From JAVHLK01 sp043806215 (lineage in GTDB: Bacteria > Desulfobacterota > Desulfomonilia > Desulfomonilales > Desulfomonilaceae): 26,416 nucleotides of DNA. The notes under the pieces are model-generated. The model was not told the DNA's origin. It saw only the letters and a program-made list of their open reading frames with translations, and did no database searches. Position numbers and translations under genes: made by a program. The first letter of the stretch is position 1, and each line of letters begins with the position of its first letter. Location: the NCBI GenBank assembly GCA_043806215.1, contig JAZDHD010000166.1, positions 1 to 26,416 of the forward strand. Direction: 5' to 3'. Positions 1 to 8,859 of this stretch are shown one piece after another.

Positions 1-73
1 CTTGGTCTGTAAGATCGCGCCTCAGCACGTACACGGCAATAACTTCCGAGGGGGCGTCAGCCGGTTTGGTCAT
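1..73 (-). CDS. 5' end of an unidentified protein gene, cut by the left window edge
   Basis: An ATG at 73 on the minus strand opens a frame that stays open to the window edge, giving 24 residues that begin MTKPADAPSEVIAVYVLRRD. A purine-rich stretch (GGGGAATGGGGAT) lies just upstream and could serve as ribosome binding site. The hydrophilic start followed by a short hydrophobic strand (VIAVYVL) looks like the beginning of a soluble domain, but too little is present to name it. It would be divergent from the AAA ATPase gene, with about 210 bp between the two starts. No function is proposed. Confidence 0.4.
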   Translation of the reverse strand, partial: MTKPADAPSEVIAVYVLRRDLTDQ

Positions 74-286
74 ATCCCCATTCCCCTGGGCCGGTTTCGA
101 CGGCCCCATGCTCCTACGATTGGAGCGTTTCCGTGACATCTTCGTTTCAACGCCGTTTCCCGGTTCGATTCTCGGGGCCGAATAACGGTCCCTTTCGAAG
201 GAATGCATTCCCACTCGCTGCGAGCTCCTGTAAAATGAAAATCCGGGACCGACCGTGGTATACGGGAAAGTACAAGGCGACACACC

Positions 287-1777
287 ATGATCCTCAACAA
301 AATCCAGTCATTCATGGCCGGCAGGACCGCGCTCATATACCTGGTATCTGAAGAAGAAGAGCGGGTGGAGCGGCTGATCCTCGCGGCGGCCGAAAAGGCC
401 TTTTCCGGAAAACCCAAGTTCTTCAAATGGTCGTGTCTCTATGGCCTTACGTCGGCCGGCAAGGCGGTTGAGAACACCAAATCCCCGGTCGCGGCACTGA
501 GCAGTTTCATCCGAATCAAGGAGCCTGCCGTCCTGGTATTCAAGGATCTCCACATGATCCTGAAAGACGATCCGCAGCTGATGAGGCAGCTCAAAGAAAG
601 TGCCCGCATACTGCGGACGGGGAAGAACAAGATCTTCTTTCTTTGCCCCCGGCGAAATCTTCCGGACGAACTCCTATCGGTCTTCAAGATCGAAGACATA
701 CCCATCCCGAGTTACGAGGAGATTGCAGGCATCCTCGACAGGTGCATCAAGGAAAGCCCCAACGGCGATTCCGTGCGTGAATCGTTACCCCCCCAACTCA
801 AGGAGAAGCTCATCCGTGCCGCGGTCGGGTTAACGGGAACAGAGGCCTCCGATGCGTTCTACAAAGCTCTCCTTGAAACGGAAAGGGTTTCGGATCAGAC
901 CGTGGAAATGGTTCTCGATGAAAAACAAGCTATGGTGGAGCAGAGCGGAGTGCTTGAGTTTGTAAGCCAAAAGGCCGGTTCCTGGGAGATCGGAGGGCTG
1001 GTCAATCTCAAGAAGTGGTTGAAAGAGCGGGGCAAGGCATTCTCCCCGGAGGCGGCGCGGCAGGGATTGACCCCCAAAGGCATCCTTGTCATGGGTGTGA
1101 GCGGCTGCGGAAAGAGCCTGTGCGTGAAGGCCATAGCCAACTATTGGAAGCTGCCTCTCCTGCGGCTCGACATGGGCAGGATCTACGACGGCCTGGCCGG
1201 GCCGCCCGAAGAGGCCATGAGAAAGGCCATAAAGACGTCGGAGTCAATAGCGCCGTGCGTGCTGTGGATCGACGAAATCGAGGCCGGTATTGCCAACCAG
1301 AAGCAGAAAGCCGGTGGAGGGGCGGAGGCCAGAGTTCTGGCCTTGTTCCTGACGTGGATGCAGGAAAAAACAGCGCCCGTGTTCGTCGGCGCGACAGCCA
1401 ATGAAGTGGAGGTACTGCCGCCGGAAATCCTGAGGAAGGGGAGGTTTGACGAACTCTTCTATATGGGCCTGCCGTCCAAGGAAGAGCGAAAACAGATCCT
1501 CACCATCCACATGCGCAAGAGACGCGTCGACCCTTCCAAGTTCGACATGGAATACCTGGCCGCTTCAACCGAAGGACTCAACGGCGCGGAGATCGAGCAG
1601 GGCGTGATATCCGCAATCTATGAGAGTTCTTCCGAAAAGACGGAAGTCACGGAACACATTCTTGCCAACGCATTGCGTAACATTGTTCCTCTTTCCCGCA
1701 CCATGCGTGAACGGATCGAGAAAATAGAGGCATGGGCACGGGACAGGGCCATGAAAGCGTCGCTGGAAACGATTTAA
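287..1777 (+). CDS. Ycf46-like AAA-family ATPase
   Basis: A 496-residue cytoplasmic ATPase with the two-part layout of the bacterial/plastid Ycf46 family: a degenerate N-terminal AAA-like half (about 1-220, with the hydrophobic strand AVLVFKDLHMIL at 81-92 but no P-loop) followed by a complete AAA module (about 225-470). Visible motifs are Walker A GVSGCGKS (270-277), Walker B VLWIDEIE (325-332, D329/E330), a sensor-1 region GATANE (368-373), and the second-region-of-homology arginines in RKGRFDE (R383, R386). The family's cellular job is poorly defined; remodelling of a protein partner is the usual assumption. The start is the first ATG of the frame, with AAGG about 11 nt upstream. The sensor kinase follows 46 bp downstream on the same strand, so co-transcription is possible. 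Family assignment is fairly sure, function is not. Confidence 0.8.
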   Translation: MILNKIQSFMAGRTALIYLVSEEEERVERLILAAAEKAFSGKPKFFKWSCLYGLTSAGKAVENTKSPVAALSSFIRIKEPAVLVFKDLHMILKDDPQLMRQLKESARILRTGKNKIFFLCPRRNLPDELLSVFKIEDIPIPSYEEIAGILDRCIKESPNGDSVRESLPPQLKEKLIRAAVGLTGTEASDAFYKALLETERVSDQTVEMVLDEKQAMVEQSGVLEFVSQKAGSWEIGGLVNLKKWLKERGKAFSPEAARQGLTPKGILVMGVSGCGKSLCVKAIANYWKLPLLRLDMGRIYDGLAGPPEEAMRKAIKTSESIAPCVLWIDEIEAGIANQKQKAGGGAEARVLALFLTWMQEKTAPVFVGATANEVEVLPPEILRKGRFDELFYMGLPSKEERKQILTIHMRKRRVDPSKFDMEYLAASTEGLNGAEIEQGVISAIYESSSEKTEVTEHILANALRNIVPLSRTMRERIEKIEAWARDRAMKASLETI

Positions 1778-1823
1778 TTGATTTGCTTCACCCCGGCTCA
1801 CCATCCCGCCCAGGGAGGCGCCT

Positions 1824-3854
1824 ATGGACTACCCCGAAACGGCCCCCGAGCCGCGCGATGAAATCGCGGATCTCAAACGGGAAAACCAAGCACTGCGTTC
1901 GGCCCTCGAAGAATACCGTTCCGTGGTGGACAAGTACCGAACACTTGCCGAATGCTCGCTGGCCGGTATTTACGTGATCCAGGACGATTGTTTTCAGTAT
2001 GTTAATCCTCGTTTTATGAAGATGCTGGGCTACGAGCGGGAGGAAGACCTTATCGGAAAGAATTTCCTCGATGTGGTTCATGAAGAAGACCGGCCCGCGG
2101 TCAATCATAAGGGATTGTGGAGAGAGAAAGGTGCGGCCTACCCGGCACTCCATACGATTCGTGCGATCAGGCGGGACGGGTCGCCGGCCTGGCTTCATCT
2201 CAGCAACGTGGCCGCGCAGTATATGGACAGACCGGCCGACATAGGGACCGTCATAGACATCACGGAGCAGAAGGAAAGTCAGGAAGCGCTGCTTCAATCC
2301 GAAGAAAAGTACCGGACCATCATCGAGCAGATTGACGACGGGTACTATGAGGTGGATTTGGTTGGCAATTTCACCTTTTGCAATGATTCATTCGCCCGCA
2401 TTCTCGGCTATCCGGCAGATGAAATACTGGGCCGCAACTATGCCGAATACGCCATACCCGGGGAGGAGCAGGGTATTAATGCAACCTTCCTCGAAGTCTA
2501 CTCCGGCGGCGAGCCCGCGCCGGCCATCGCCTGGGAGATTGTCCGAAAAAACGGCGCAAGGCGGCACATCGAGCTCTCGATTTCTTTGATCAGAGATCGT
2601 CGGGGCCGAAGAATGGGCTTCCGGGGCATTGTCCGCGACATCACCGGCCGGAAGCTGGCGGAAGAGGAACTGAACCGCCACAGGAATCACCTCGAAGACC
2701 TGGTACAGGAAAGGAGTGTGGAACTGCTGGCGGCAAATGAGAGCCTCCGCCGGGAAGTCACGGAACGCACGCGGGCCGAAGAGGAACTGATACGGGAGAA
2801 GCGCTTTTCAGATTCCGTGATCGACAGCCAACCCGGCTTGTTCTACTTGATAGACCGGTCGGGACGGTTTCTCAGATGGAACGCCAACTTGGAGGACCTG
2901 GCGGGCTACTCCCGCGAGCAGATGACTCGTGCCGGAGCGTTGGACTTCTTTGTGCCCGAAGACAGAAACCTGGTGAATGAAAGAATCAATGAGGTGTTTG
3001 TTAAGGGCCGGGCCGCGGTGGAAGCCATGCTGATCACAAGAGACGGGACGCCCAAGCCCCACCTCATGACCGGGGTGCGAATTGAACTGGACGGAGAAGT
3101 CTACTTGGTGGGCGTCGGCATGGACATCACCGAGCGGAAATTGGCGGAGGAAGCCTTGACCGCTTCGGAGAGGGAACTGAGGATACTGTCCGGCAAGCTG
3201 ATTTCAGCACAGGAGACAGAGAGAAGGCGTCTGGCAATGGAACTCCATGACGGGATCGGCCAAGCTCTCACGGCCGTCAAGGTGCGCGTGGAGGGCGCGT
3301 TGCGGAAGACCCGGGGATTATTGACTGAAGAGCAGTATACGCCGTTCCAAGAGCTCATTCCCACGATTCAACATTCGGTGGAGGAAGTGAGGCGGATGTC
3401 GAGGGACCTTCGCCCGGCAATGCTCGACTCCTTGGGCATACTCTCCACCATCGGTTGGCTCTGCCGCCAGTTCAAGAGTCTTCATCCCCATATTGCCGTG
3501 GTAACGGAGATCGAACTCGAGGAGGAGGACGTTCCCGAGGATTTGAAGATCGTCATCTTCAGGGTTCTGCAGGAGGCCTCGAACAATGTGGCCAAGCACA
3601 GCGGGTCCGACCGGTTCTTGCTGAGGGTTGGACGAAGCGCCGAAGGCATCGAACTGGTTATCAAAGACAATGGGGTGGGGTTTGATCTGGACTCGGCCTT
3701 GAGGCTCCACTCCGATCAACGCGGCTTTGGGCTGGCAAGCATGAAGGAACGGACGAGGCTTTCCGGGGGGAAGTATTTCCTGCGGACCGGTCCGGGCATC
3801 GGCACGACCATCAACGCGGTTTGGCCTCTGCCGAGCCGGCTGTTCAGCGGCTGA
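1824..3854 (+). CDS. Triple-PAS sensor histidine kinase (HisKA_3 / NarX-DegS type)
   Basis: A 676-residue sensor kinase without membrane segments or signal peptide, so probably a cytoplasmic sensor. Order of parts: short coiled coil (about 12-40), PAS 1 (about 40-148, ending in the PAC-like DITEQK), PAS 2 (about 160-277, ending DITGRK), a long coiled coil (278-328), PAS 3 (about 330-438, ending DITERK), dimerisation/phosphoacceptor domain (about 450-530) and HATPase (about 572-668). The phosphoacceptor is H475 in MELHDGIGQ, the H-box form of kinases that pair with LuxR-type regulators. The ATPase N box (FRVLQEASNN, 579-588), G1 (DNGVGFD, 615-621) and G2 (GFGLASMKER) are intact. GGGAGG lies 6-7 nt before the ATG. 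Its last 11 bp overlap the end of the convergent response regulator gene, its likely partner. The ligand is unknown; no haem or flavin motif was recognised in the PAS domains. Confidence 0.9.
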   Translation: MDYPETAPEPRDEIADLKRENQALRSALEEYRSVVDKYRTLAECSLAGIYVIQDDCFQYVNPRFMKMLGYEREEDLIGKNFLDVVHEEDRPAVNHKGLWREKGAAYPALHTIRAIRRDGSPAWLHLSNVAAQYMDRPADIGTVIDITEQKESQEALLQSEEKYRTIIEQIDDGYYEVDLVGNFTFCNDSFARILGYPADEILGRNYAEYAIPGEEQGINATFLEVYSGGEPAPAIAWEIVRKNGARRHIELSISLIRDRRGRRMGFRGIVRDITGRKLAEEELNRHRNHLEDLVQERSVELLAANESLRREVTERTRAEEELIREKRFSDSVIDSQPGLFYLIDRSGRFLRWNANLEDLAGYSREQMTRAGALDFFVPEDRNLVNERINEVFVKGRAAVEAMLITRDGTPKPHLMTGVRIELDGEVYLVGVGMDITERKLAEEALTASERELRILSGKLISAQETERRRLAMELHDGIGQALTAVKVRVEGALRKTRGLLTEEQYTPFQELIPTIQHSVEEVRRMSRDLRPAMLDSLGILSTIGWLCRQFKSLHPHIAVVTEIELEEEDVPEDLKIVIFRVLQEASNNVAKHSGSDRFLLRVGRSAEGIELVIKDNGVGFDLDSALRLHSDQRGFGLASMKERTRLSGGKYFLRTGPGIGTTINAVWPLPSRLFSG

Positions 3855-4500
3855 TCAAGCCTCGTTCCACGGCCAAGGCCGTCAAGGCGGCCACGCTGTG
3901 CACGTCCAGCTTCTTCATCAGGTTGGCCCGATGGGTTTCCACGGTCCGGACGCTGATACAGAGCATATCCGAAATCTGTTTGTTGGTATAACCTTCCGCA
4001 ATGAGTTTGAGAATTTCCCGTTCCCTTCCGGTGAGGGTCTCCCAGGAGCTTTCCTTTTTCAACGTTCTCGCGGCTTCCAAATACGCGTCCAGAACCAAGT
4101 GGGAAATTGCAGGGCTGATGTACCGTTGACCTGCCAACACGCTTTCGAGGGCCATCTCCAGTTCCGCGTGTGAGGCCTCCTTGAGTATATAGCCATCGGC
4201 GCCGGCTTTGAATGCGGCCAGGATGAATTCTTCGTCCTTGTGTACCGTGAGGACGAGTATCCTTGTTCCGTGCGCTCCTCTCCTGATCTCCTTGATCGCT
4301 TCCAGGCCGTGTAACAGCGGCATGGACAAATCCAGGAGCAAGAGATCGGGTTCCAGCCTCCGCACCAGGTCCACGGTTTCGCGTCCATCCCGTGCTTCGC
4401 CCACGATCTCGAATGTCGGTTCCGTGGAAAGCAGAGCCTTCAGTCCCTCCCGCATAATCGTGTGATCTTCCGCAATCACTATCCTGTGCCGTTGAGCCAT
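3844..4500 (-). CDS. NarL/FixJ-type response regulator with LuxR HTH
   Basis: A 218-residue two-domain regulator. The receiver domain (about 5-122) has the acidic pair E11/D12, phosphoacceptor D57 (in LLLLDLSMP), T85 and K107, so phosphorylation looks intact. The C-terminal LuxR/GerE helix-turn-helix (about 155-215) carries LTGREREILKLIAEG and the recognition region SVRTVETHRANLMKKL. I chose the ATG at 4500 (MAQRHRIVIAEDH), because it sits right at the first beta strand; a TTG 24 nt further upstream is possible but lacks support. The kinase gene encoding a HisKA_3 histidine kinase ends inside this gene from the other side, so the pair is convergent rather than in one operon. A perfect inverted repeat lies about 40-70 bp upstream of the start and may be an operator or leader hairpin. 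Confidence 0.9.
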   Translation of the reverse strand: MAQRHRIVIAEDHTIMREGLKALLSTEPTFEIVGEARDGRETVDLVRRLEPDLLLLDLSMPLLHGLEAIKEIRRGAHGTRILVLTVHKDEEFILAAFKAGADGYILKEASHAELEMALESVLAGQRYISPAISHLVLDAYLEAARTLKKESSWETLTGREREILKLIAEGYTNKQISDMLCISVRTVETHRANLMKKLDVHSVAALTALAVERGLISR

Positions 4501-4540
4501 GAGACACCAGCCATGTGAAAACAAGACGATCCATACTCAC

Positions 4541-4568
4541 GTGTGTCCGCGAATGAGAGCGGACACGC
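4541..4568. promoter_or_regulatory. Inverted repeat upstream of the response regulator gene
   Basis: GTGTCCGC (4543-4550) and GCGGACAC (4559-4566) are perfect reverse complements separated by 8 nt, and the stem extends by two further pairs if a T-G wobble is allowed. It lies 41-68 bp before the chosen start of the LuxR-type regulator. It could be an operator (autoregulation) or a hairpin in the 5' leader. There is no T-run after it in either direction, so an intrinsic terminator is unlikely. The rest of the 400-bp gap 4501-4900 holds the dispersed element at 4623-4780 and nothing else I recognise. Confidence 0.4.
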
Positions 4569-4622
4569 GGTTCTCGTCCTCCGGTCGACCGAAAGGGAAG
4601 GGGATCCGGGATATGTTCACCG

Positions 4623-4780
4623 TTATAGCAGTTGCCACGGGTTTTGTCCGAAATAAATGGGTCTCGGTCGTTCCCGGGCCCTCAACCCGCCGTATGCCTT
4701 ATCTTTCAAAGTATCCTGCCCCGACGGGTCGGGCCTGAGCCCGGACCCCGGCCTTCCATCAAGACTGCCGGGGCCCGGGA
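4623..4780. repeat. Dispersed intergenic element, copy 1 (conserved flank plus palindromic core)
   Basis: A left flank, TTATAGCAGTTGCC (4623-4636), 5 nt, then TTTTGTCCGAAAT (4642-4654), recurs with the same spacing at 11636-11667. It is followed by an arm TCCCGGGCCC (4672-4681) whose exact reverse complement GGGCCCGGGA lies at 4771-4780. Between the arms is a further stem-loop, GGGTCGGGC-ctga-GCCCGGACCC, near 4727-4749. It sits about 120 bp beyond the stop codon of the binding-protein gene, in the same position relative to a minus-strand gene as copy 2. It could be a non-autonomous mobile palindrome or a transcript-end structure. Confidence 0.5.
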
Positions 4781-4900
4781 TGTTCCTCACTTGCGAACCT
4801 GGTTCCCGTGACGCCGGTATTGGCCTCGCATTAGCTCCTCAGACAGCCGTCCCGGCAACGGAAGCGAATGTGTAGATATCCGGCGGTTTCGAGTTGGTGC

Positions 4901-6121
4901 CTATCGCTCATTCCAGGGCTTTGCTAAAAGGACTTTCGCAGTCGCGATGTCCGGCGGCCAAATAAGCTGCTGTTTTCCATCCTGCCATTGTCGAAGTCCG
5001 TAGACGACGACAGCCGTGTCATTGGGGCGAAATTTGACCGGGCCTTTCACGGTCATCATGTCCGTGAGGGCAACTGCGTCCCTGATCTTCTTTCCGTCAA
5101 GAGATCCTGCCTTCTCTATTGCAGCGGCCAGTATCTCAACTGCAGCATATCCGGGTCCAACCGGATTGCCTACCGATGCCACATCGGGATGTTGAGCCCG
5201 ATAGTCCTTCTTCAGTTGCTCGTTGCCCGGAAACGGCATGTTCTCGTCCCAGTTTCCGTCGGAAATGACGTAGTTTGCGTCTTTGCCGAGGGCTTGCCAG
5301 TATGTCGAGAAGTCAGCGCCCCTTACGAAACAGGTAAGCTTGGGCGCATAGGCAAGTTCCTTCATCTGTTTGATCAGGCCGATGGACTGCGGAGGGGTAG
5401 GCACGGAAAACAGAGCGTCTGCGCCTGCGCTTTTCGCCGCCAGTATCATGGATGAGAAGTCCTTGGTGCCGGGCGCGTAAGTCTCTGTAATTACTTTGTA
5501 GCCCTTCTCTTCTGCCAGTTTGCGCAGGTGTTTGCCGCATTCGATTCCCCAGTCGGTCTGAAGCTCGAAGGCGGCGATCGTCTTGGGCCTTTCGGCTTTC
5601 GGAAGCGAGTCAACGACGTCCATGAAAGCCTTCGCCTGAGAACCGGACATGCCAAAAGGCACAAAGGAATACTTGAATCCCCCGCGTATTGGAGCCTCGA
5701 CTGCAATGGTGACCCCTATCCACGGAATCTTGTTCTTTTCGGCAATGGACATGCCCGCAACATTCAATTCCGACGAAAAGCCTCCCAAATATGCGACAAC
5801 CTTGTCGACCGAGTTCAGTTTTTCCAGTCGAGAAACGCTTTTCACCGGGTCTGATTCGTCGTCAAGCAATATCAATTCAATCGGTAGCTTCTTTCCGTAT
5901 TCCTTAACGAGTACCCCGCCTTTGTCGTTAATGTGTTTCACTGCCAGTTCGTAACCGGCCTTCACATCCTTACCGCCCCCTGCCATTCTCCCTGTCAAGG
6001 GGACGGCGGCCCCGACCTTGATGGTGTCCGGAGCACCGGCAATCAGTGGCGATACGGATAAAGCAGCGACTATGAAGCAAGCGAACGTTACTGTGGCGAC
6101 TCGTGTGACAACTCTTTTCAT
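4901..6121 (-). CDS. Periplasmic substrate-binding protein of a branched-chain-type ABC importer
   Basis: A 406-residue type I periplasmic binding protein of the LivJ/LivK family (Peripla_BP_6 fold). The N-terminus MKRVVTRVATVTFACFIVAA is a typical Sec signal peptide (basic start, hydrophobic core to about residue 27, small residues SPLIAGA before the probable cut). The mature start DTIKVGAAVPLTG followed by GYELAVKHINDKGG is the hallmark of the first lobe. There is no lipobox cysteine, so it should be free in the periplasm. AAGGAG lies 10 nt before the ATG. It is the last gene of the minus-strand transport/catabolic run, 210 bp after livM. With its neighbours the ligand is more likely an organic acid than leucine: homologous systems in anaerobic degraders import aromatic acids. 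That substrate is inferred, not seen. Confidence 0.88.
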   Translation of the reverse strand: MKRVVTRVATVTFACFIVAALSVSPLIAGAPDTIKVGAAVPLTGRMAGGGKDVKAGYELAVKHINDKGGVLVKEYGKKLPIELILLDDESDPVKSVSRLEKLNSVDKVVAYLGGFSSELNVAGMSIAEKNKIPWIGVTIAVEAPIRGGFKYSFVPFGMSGSQAKAFMDVVDSLPKAERPKTIAAFELQTDWGIECGKHLRKLAEEKGYKVITETYAPGTKDFSSMILAAKSAGADALFSVPTPPQSIGLIKQMKELAYAPKLTCFVRGADFSTYWQALGKDANYVISDGNWDENMPFPGNEQLKKDYRAQHPDVASVGNPVGPGYAAVEILAAAIEKAGSLDGKKIRDAVALTDMMTVKGPVKFRPNDTAVVVYGLRQWQDGKQQLIWPPDIATAKVLLAKPWNER

Positions 6122-6190
6122 GTTCTTCTACTCCTTGCTGGGGGCGATGAACGCCGATGCGATGTTGTCCGGCAGGATTACACCGGGAGG

Positions 6191-6203
6191 TCACATTCTG
6201 TGA
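6191..6203. promoter_or_regulatory. Short perfect palindrome in the livM to binding-protein gap
   Basis: TCACATTCTGTGA is a 5-bp perfect inverted repeat around a 3-bp centre, 70-82 bp upstream of the binding-protein start. The shape (TGTGA half sites) recalls Crp/Fnr-family operators, but the spacer is 3 bp rather than the usual 6 (Crp) or 4 (Fnr), so this is only a candidate site for separate control of the binding-protein gene. The remainder of 6122-6331 shows no gene. Confidence 0.25.
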
Positions 6204-6331
6204 AAGGAACATCCCCATACCCCTCCTCTTAAGGCTCCCAAAGCAGTTTGCCTTCTGCGATTCCGGCGCAATGACCACGCGCAGAAGCGGTATGCGACTC
6301 TCATCTTGGTACTGGACCGAACGTTGTCTGC

Positions 6332-7267
6332 TTACTTCGTTATCGATGTTGTCCGCCTACCGAATTTCTCCAGCAAGCCTATAAGTCCTTTGGGAAAGCA
6401 GAGCACCATGAGAATGAACACGGCGCCGAATATAATGACACTTACCTGACCCATGCTCAGGGCAAAGATCTCTCGTAATATCACGTAACATATCGCGCCC
6501 AGCAACGGCCCAAGAACCGTTCCCGAACCACCAATGAACGTTATAAGAAGCGGATCGAAAGACCACCACAGTTCAAACGGCACGTAACGGTAAAAACTGA
6601 CGTTGTAGATCGCAAAGAGGCCGCCCGCTACACCGGCGACAAAGGAGCTCAGTATCATGGAAATGATTTTGTACTTGAAGGTATTGATTCCGATTGACTC
6701 AGCTGCTTCTTCATCCTCCCTGATCGAGAGCATGGCCAGCCCAAGCTTGGAATGCGCCAGGCCATAAACAAGGATTACCGTGAAGACAGCGGTTACCGCC
6801 ATGAGGTAGTATCGTGACGTGAGGCTGTAGCTTGCAATCAGTTCGGGAGGGAGCAGGCTGACGCCCGGTAATGTGTTTTGGACTGTAATCAGTGCTATCA
6901 TTGCCAACGCAAGGGTCCCAATAGCGAAGTAGTGACTCTTAAGCTTCAGGGAAGGCACGCCCACCAGACATGCCACAGCCATTGCGGCGACACCTCCCAC
7001 GGGAAGCGCAAGCGGATAGGGGAACCCGTAAATCCATATGTAACGGCCTGCCAGGGCCCCGGCGCCGAAGAACGCCGCGTGTCCCAAGCTTATCTGCCCA
7101 CAGAATCCGCCGAAGATGTTCCAACTGTGAGCCATGATGGAGTAGAGTCCAACCAGGAACACCAGGTTGAGTGTGTATTCAGAGCGCACGAAGAGCGGCG
7201 GCACAAAGAGGACCACTGCCATCAGTCCGACAACCCAAAATCGCTTCACAGCGCTTCTGCCAATCAT
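6332..7267 (-). CDS. livM: ABC importer permease, LivM type
   Basis: A 311-residue inner-membrane permease. Long hydrophobic runs cover most of the protein, starting with FWVVGLMAVVLFVPPLFV, and the LivM/LivH family signature GQISLGHAAFFGAGAL follows near residues 60-75. The cytoplasmic coupling loop with REDEEAAESIGIN is present around residue 185-200. I set the start at the ATG at 7267 (MIGRSAVKRF): its ATGA overlaps the livH stop codon, the usual sign of translational coupling, and the longer reading frame upstream lies inside livH. It should form a heterodimer with LivH, driven by LivG and LivF. The assignment to the family is firm; the substrate is not readable from the permease. Confidence 0.9.
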   Translation of the reverse strand: MIGRSAVKRFWVVGLMAVVLFVPPLFVRSEYTLNLVFLVGLYSIMAHSWNIFGGFCGQISLGHAAFFGAGALAGRYIWIYGFPYPLALPVGGVAAMAVACLVGVPSLKLKSHYFAIGTLALAMIALITVQNTLPGVSLLPPELIASYSLTSRYYLMAVTAVFTVILVYGLAHSKLGLAMLSIREDEEAAESIGINTFKYKIISMILSSFVAGVAGGLFAIYNVSFYRYVPFELWWSFDPLLITFIGGSGTVLGPLLGAICYVILREIFALSMGQVSVIIFGAVFILMVLCFPKGLIGLLEKFGRRTTSITK

Positions 7268-8136
7268 GTCTTCTTCCCCAGCACACCTTGCGGTCGAACC
7301 ATTAATATGAGGACAAAGAGAATCAGCCCGATACACTCGCGATAGGCCGCGCCGATCACAAAAACGCCGGCTGCCTCAACTGCGCCGAGTAACAGACCTG
7401 CAAGCAGACACCCCCCGATACTGCCGACCCCGCCAAGAATAACCACAATGAGAGCCTTATTCGTCAGTTCAAACGCGACCTCGGGATTGAATCCCTGCAA
7501 AGAGACGAGAGCCCCCGGCACGGCGGCCAAGGCGATACCTACGGCAAAGGAAAGGACGTAGGTGCCGGTGACGTTGATCCCCATAAGTCCCGCAGCTTCA
7601 TGGTCCTGCGCAACAGCCCGGATGGCCTTGCCGAAGTATGTTCGCGTCAAGAACAGATGCAGCGCCACAATGATTCCAATGGCGATACCGACAGTGGCCA
7701 GTCCCAGATAGGGAAGTCGCACGCCAAGAATGTCAAGCACCCGGCCAGAATACCATGTGGTTACCCCCCTTTCGTCCGGTGTCCAGAGCAGAATGGCTGA
7801 ATTCGGCAAAATGAGTAACAAGCCAAATGATATCAGTAGAGAATTCTTGATCTTTTCGTGCTCAGAGAATTCAAGGAGCCACTTGAAAAGGCCCATAAAA
7901 AGCAGGAGGCCGGCAATCAGAAACAGAGGAAGCGTCAGAAAGATTGACAGAAATGGATCGATCTTCAGCAGATGGAAAAGCCAAAAACTGCCGTACGCGC
8001 CAATCATGATCAAAGCCCCGTGAGCCACATTCAGATAACTCATGACCCCGAAGATCAGAGAGAGACCGAGGGCGATGAGCGCATAGAGAGCCCCGTTCAT
8101 GATTCCGTAGGTCAAGATCTGCAGGTAAGCCGTCAT
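7264..8136 (-). CDS. livH: ABC importer permease, LivH type
   Basis: A 290-residue polytopic membrane protein of the LivH family. The opening YGIMNGALYALIALGLSLIF and the following VMSYLNVAHGALIMIGAYGS are the family's first helix and conserved loop. The coupling region ending GKAIRAVAQDHEAAGLMGIN is near residues 170-190, followed by FELTNKALIVVILGGVGSIGG, which is very characteristic. The start ATG at 8136 lies 11 nt after the livF stop, and the stop overlaps the livM start by 4 nt, so the gene is inside one operon. It partners with LivM to form the translocation path. Confidence 0.9.
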   Translation of the reverse strand: MTAYLQILTYGIMNGALYALIALGLSLIFGVMSYLNVAHGALIMIGAYGSFWLFHLLKIDPFLSIFLTLPLFLIAGLLLFMGLFKWLLEFSEHEKIKNSLLISFGLLLILPNSAILLWTPDERGVTTWYSGRVLDILGVRLPYLGLATVGIAIGIIVALHLFLTRTYFGKAIRAVAQDHEAAGLMGINVTGTYVLSFAVGIALAAVPGALVSLQGFNPEVAFELTNKALIVVILGGVGSIGGCLLAGLLLGAVEAAGVFVIGAAYRECIGLILFVLILMVRPQGVLGKKT

Positions 8137-8147
8137 TGGTCCATCAC

Positions 8148-8858
8148 CTATCCAACAGCGAGATACGCGCTCTTGACCTGTTCACTGTCAAGCAGATCTT
8201 TGGATTCGCCTGACAACACGATTCTGCCGTTTTCAATGACATATGCGCGCTTTGCGGTTTGCAGTGCATACCGCACGTTCTGTTCGACGAGAAGGACGGT
8301 AATGCCTCGTGATGTGATTATCGTCCGTATCGTCTGGTAGATGGTCTTCACGATTATTGGCGCAAGGCCCAGGGAGGCTTCGTCGAGGAGGAGCAGGTCG
8401 GGGTGCGACATAAGGCCTCTGGCGATAGCCAACATCTGCTGTTCGCCCCCGCTCAGAGTTCCGGCCAACTGATGGCGTCGTGCTCTCAGTACTGGAAAGG
8501 TGGCGAACATCCATTCGAGAGTTTCGTCTTTGAGTCTCCGTGCGCGGCCGAGATAAGCTCCCAGTTCGAGGTTCTCAACAACAGTCATGTCGGAAAAGAC
8601 TCTTCGCCCTTCAGGAACCATCGAAACCCCTTTCTGCACGATCTCGTGCTGTTTAATCAAATCCAGTCGGGTGCCGTTGTATGTAGCGGAGCCCCTCTTG
8701 GGCTTGATCAGTCCGGACAGCGTTTTCAGGAGCGTGCTCTTTCCCGCGCCGTTGGAACCCACCAACGCAATGATCTCTCCTCGATCGACATGTAGGCTTA
8801 CACCCCACAGTGCTTGGAGGTCACCGTAAAATACGTCCAGATCTGCGACTTCAAGCAT
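8148..8858 (-). CDS. livF: ABC importer ATP-binding subunit, LivF type
   Basis: A 236-residue ABC ATPase. Walker A GSNGAGKST is at residues 34-42, the Q-loop region follows with MVPEGRRVFSDMTVVENLELG (typical of LivF), the signature is LSGGEQQMLAIARGL, Walker B is LLLLDEASLGLAP, and the switch histidine is replaced by the Q of VLLVEQN, as normal for LivF. The start lies 1 nt after the livG stop. All catalytic motifs look intact, so an active ATPase is expected. It works on the cytoplasmic face with LivG to drive LivH/LivM. Confidence 0.92.
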   Translation of the reverse strand: MLEVADLDVFYGDLQALWGVSLHVDRGEIIALVGSNGAGKSTLLKTLSGLIKPKRGSATYNGTRLDLIKQHEIVQKGVSMVPEGRRVFSDMTVVENLELGAYLGRARRLKDETLEWMFATFPVLRARRHQLAGTLSGGEQQMLAIARGLMSHPDLLLLDEASLGLAPIIVKTIYQTIRTIITSRGITVLLVEQNVRYALQTAKRAYVIENGRIVLSGESKDLLDSEQVKSAYLAVG

Positions 8859-8859
8859 C

